A stretch of DNA of 6,995 nt from Candidatus Avipropionibacterium avicola (GTDB taxonomy: Bacteria > Actinomycetota > Actinomycetes > Propionibacteriales > Propionibacteriaceae): contig DVLP01000444.1 in assembly GCA_018715445.1 (NCBI GenBank), forward strand, positions 1 through 6,995, read 5' to 3'. The notes beneath the pieces are model-generated. The model searched no databases. It had not been told where the DNA came from and saw only the letters and a program-made list of their open reading frames with translations. Position numbers and translations under genes: made by a program. This document shows positions 5,532 to 6,995 of this stretch, in pieces. Every line of letters begins with the position of its first letter. Positions within the stretch are counted from its first letter, which is position 1.

Positions 5532-6836
5532 ATGAGCCAGGACGCAGGGTTTCCCCCCGGGATCACCGCAGGGGACCTCGGACGGCGCGTCCTTGCGTCC
5601 GTCATCGACTCCGTACTGCTGGTCCTGGTCTCGGCCGGGGCTGCGGCTGCGTTCACGTTGATCCCGCGGACCGACCTGCGGATCGTGCTCGGGATCGTCG
5701 CCGGACTGATCTGGTTGGCCTGGGTCGCGGTGCTGGTGTGGTCGCAGGCGATCCGTGGTGCCAGCCCCGGGATGCGCGTGATGCGCCTCGAGGTGGTCGC
5801 GGTCGAGAACGGTCAGCCGATCGGTTGGGCCCGCGCGATCATCCGACTGCTGATCTTCGGCGCCCTGTCCGGCACGGTCGTCGGGCTGATCGTGATGCTC
5901 GTGCTGCTGGCGACCCATCCGCGGCGTCAGGGCTGGCACGACCTGGCTGCTCGAGCCGTGGTGATCAATGCCCGGGAGTCCGCCCCTGCTGCCGTCGAGC
6001 TGCCCCGCTCGGGTCAGCACGCGTCCCCGGAGCGTGCCGGTGGCGCCGGGACGGTCGGCCTGCCGCCGACATTGAGTGGCGCCAGCGCATCCTCGGCCGG
6101 TTCGGCGAACGCGCCGGTCACCGGGCCCGGGGCCTCGTCGTCCGCGGCGGACTCGTATCAGCAGGGCCAGTTCCACCAGGGCCAGTCCCCACAGGGCCAG
6201 TTCCAGCAGGGCACGTACCAGCAGTCGCCGTATCCGCAGGGCCAGCAGGTCCAGGAAGCGCAGGGTCAGTACCAGCAGTCCTCGTACCAGCAGGCCCCCC
6301 ACAACGCTCCCCAGCAACAGGTCCAGCAGCAACAGGCGCCGCAGGGGATCGCGACGCCGAGCGGGCCCGCATCCGCCGACCCGGCGGCCACCTCGGCGCA
6401 GAACCCGTTCTATGCCGGTGGCGCCCCCCAGGACGAAGGGCCGATCGACTCCACCCGGCTGGTGCCGCGGGCCGGTGGGCACCAGCGTCGTCCCGACCAG
6501 GGATGGGCCGTGGTGCTGACCGACGGGCGTCAGGTGGACGTCGAATCGATGATCCTGATCGGGCGCAACCCCCAGCCACGGGTCGGTGAGGAATCGGCCG
6601 AGCTGGTCTCGATCGTCGACCAGTCCCGTACCGTCTCGAAGACCCACATCGCCGTCGGTGTCGATCCGAAGGGGATCTGGGTGATGGACCGTGGCTCCAC
6701 CAACGGATCCGCCATCGCCACCAGCGCCGGCACCTTCGAGCCCTGCGCGGCCGGCGAGCGGGTCCGGGTCCGCGAGGGCCAGGTCGTCTCCTTCGGCGAC
6801 CAGCGCCTCGAGATCCGCCGCTCCTACCCGAGCTGA
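5532..6836 (+). CDS. RDD membrane domain - Gln-rich linker - FHA domain protein
   Basis: 434 residues from the ATG at 5532. Residues about 10-150 form an RDD domain: Gly-Arg-Arg-Val-Leu-Ala-Ser-Val-Ile-Asp at its first helix, three or so membrane segments, the Gly-Ala-Ser-Pro-Gly-Met-Arg loop, and Gly-Trp-His-Asp-Leu-Ala-Ala-Arg near the end. A Ser/Ala/Gly-rich stretch leads to a Gln-rich segment (209-272) built of pentapeptide repeats. Asp-Ser-Thr308-Arg-Leu-Val lies just before the FHA domain (about 325-430). FHA landmarks are present: Gly344-Arg345-Asn-Pro, Ser369-Lys-Thr-His372, and Asp386-Arg-Gly-Ser-Thr390-Asn391-Gly392, so phosphothreonine binding looks intact. FHA proteins read marks made by PknB-type Ser/Thr kinases; Gln-rich linkers before FHA domains also occur in mycobacterial FhaA. 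It sits 90 bp after the transglutaminase-like gene and probably couples the cluster to kinase signalling (inference). Thr308 is a candidate phosphosite by resemblance only. Confidence 0.93.
   Translation: MSQDAGFPPGITAGDLGRRVLASVIDSVLLVLVSAGAAAAFTLIPRTDLRIVLGIVAGLIWLAWVAVLVWSQAIRGASPGMRVMRLEVVAVENGQPIGWARAIIRLLIFGALSGTVVGLIVMLVLLATHPRRQGWHDLAARAVVINARESAPAAVELPRSGQHASPERAGGAGTVGLPPTLSGASASSAGSANAPVTGPGASSSAADSYQQGQFHQGQSPQGQFQQGTYQQSPYPQGQQVQEAQGQYQQSSYQQAPHNAPQQQVQQQQAPQGIATPSGPASADPAATSAQNPFYAGGAPQDEGPIDSTRLVPRAGGHQRRPDQGWAVVLTDGRQVDVESMILIGRNPQPRVGEESAELVSIVDQSRTVSKTHIAVGVDPKGIWVMDRGSTNGSAIATSAGTFEPCAAGERVRVREGQVVSFGDQRLEIRRSYPS
6162..6305 (+). repeat. 15-bp tandem repeat coding for a Gln/aromatic pentapeptide array
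   Basis: Units beginning CAG recur every 15 bp at 6162, 6177, 6192, 6207, 6222 and 6237, then, after a 9-bp insertion, at 6261, 6276 and 6291. Most begin CAGGGCCAG or a close variant. They encode residues 211-258 of the RDD-FHA protein with consensus Gln-(Gly/Ser)-x-(Phe/Tyr)-(Gln/Pro). A further Gln-rich tail without a clear period runs to about residue 272. The indel is in frame, as expected for a slippage-prone array under coding constraint. Confidence 0.85.
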
Positions 6837-6837
6837 C

Positions 6838-6891
6838 CCCCACGCCCCGAACCCACCTACGCCCCCGAGCTCGTCGTGGGGCAAACCCCGC
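6838..6891 (+). terminator. Possible terminator or alternative hairpins after the RDD-FHA gene
   Basis: GTGGGG at 6876-6881 can pair with CCCCGC at 6886-6891 across a CAAA loop (5 Watson-Crick pairs and one G-T). The overlapping CGTGGGG at 6875-6881 can instead pair with CCCCACG at 6838-6844 across a 30-base loop. No T-run follows, so this is not a classical intrinsic terminator. High-GC actinobacteria often lack the T-run, hence a tentative call. It would end the cluster transcript about 40-55 bases after the stop at 6834-6836. Confidence 0.3.
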
Positions 6892-6941
6892 CGAGCGCAC
6901 GGACCCGACGAACGCCCGACCCACAACCGTGGTCACGCTTG

Positions 6942-6947
6942 TAGGAT
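6942..6947 (+). promoter_or_regulatory. Candidate -10 element of the last gene (leaderless pattern)
   Basis: TAGGAT fits TANNNT and ends 7 bases before the ATG at 6955, so transcription would begin at or next to the start codon. No clear -35 is seen 16-19 bp upstream. The same bases include AGGA (6943-6946), 8 bases before the ATG, which could instead be a weak ribosome binding site. Confidence 0.4.
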
Positions 6948-6954
6948 CGCGTCC

Positions 6955-6995
6955 ATGTCCGACTCCCCGCGACCAGAGGCGTCGCCGAGCCCTTC
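6955..6995 (+). CDS. Start of an unidentified gene (3' end outside the window)
   Basis: An ATG at 6955 opens a frame that stays open to the right edge: 13 complete codons, reading Met-Ser-Asp-Ser-Pro-Arg-Pro-Glu-Ala-Ser-Pro-Ser-Pro. The Pro/Ser-rich start looks disordered and gives no family. The start is supported by the TAGGAT element upstream and the gene-like spacing after the FHA gene. In related clusters a PP2C phosphatase gene may be nearby, but nothing in these few residues supports or excludes that. The hairpins and promoter-like element before it suggest a separate transcription unit. Confidence 0.45.
   Translation, partial: MSDSPRPEASPSP

Noticed and set aside
6162..6305. Regular 15-bp repeats considered as a CRISPR-like or iteron array
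   Set aside because: Units are contiguous without spacers, all in one reading frame and encode a Gln-rich linker between two recognisable domains.
2610..6926. Very long open frame (1438 codons) on the minus strand across three genes
   Set aside because: It is antisense to well-supported genes with clear domain motifs. Its translation is an Arg/Gly/Gln/His-rich mix with no recognisable domain, as expected when strong GC bias removes stops from a complementary frame.

Overview
The window is GC-rich DNA with strong third-position GC bias, GTG starts and 4-bp gene overlaps. This points to an actinobacterium. A member of the Propionibacteriales is a reasonable guess, but I cannot fix the genus from the sequence. 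All supported genes lie on the + strand and there are no RNA genes, insertion sequences or CRISPR arrays.

Layout: (1) 1-863, the C-terminal end of a large extracytoplasmic protein with fibronectin type III (FN3)/Ig-like domains, cut by the left window edge. (2) 884-1867, a MoxR-family AAA+ ATPase. (3) 1864-3168, a membrane-anchored DUF58 protein with a degenerate von Willebrand A fold. (4) 3165-5441, a polytopic transglutaminase-like (TgpA/DUF3488-type) membrane protein. (5) 5532-6836, an RDD membrane domain joined through a Gln-rich pentapeptide-repeat linker to a C-terminal forkhead-associated (FHA) domain. (6) From 6955, the first codons of another gene that runs off the right edge. Genes 2/3 and 3/4 overlap by 4 bp (GTGA, ATGA), and genes 1/2 are 20 bp apart, so 1-4 form a tight operon. 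Gene 5 probably shares that transcript but also has its own plausible promoter and a strong ribosome binding site.

The gene order FN3 - MoxR - DUF58 - transglutaminase-like - FHA matches a conserved actinobacterial cluster. In bifidobacteria I recall it being called the PFNA cluster, where it also carries a Ser/Thr kinase (upstream) and a PP2C phosphatase. No kinase or phosphatase is visible here; a kinase may lie left of the window. A working model is a cell-surface FN3 protein whose assembly or maturation is handled by a MoxR/DUF58 chaperone pair and a membrane transglutaminase-fold protein, with the FHA protein as a phosphothreonine reader linking it to Ser/Thr kinase signalling. This model is inference.

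The most striking observation is that the transglutaminase-fold protein has lost all three catalytic residues by alignment to TgpA-like motifs (Cys to Glu489, His to Ser534, Asp to Thr550) while keeping the surrounding fold motifs. It therefore looks like a pseudoenzyme. Other points of interest are the 15-bp-periodic Gln/aromatic repeat in the FHA protein, an Arg-rich repeat inserted in the DUF58 vWA domain, a short duplication of the transglutaminase gene's 3' end in the promoter region of the FHA gene, and a likely leaderless start for the last gene.
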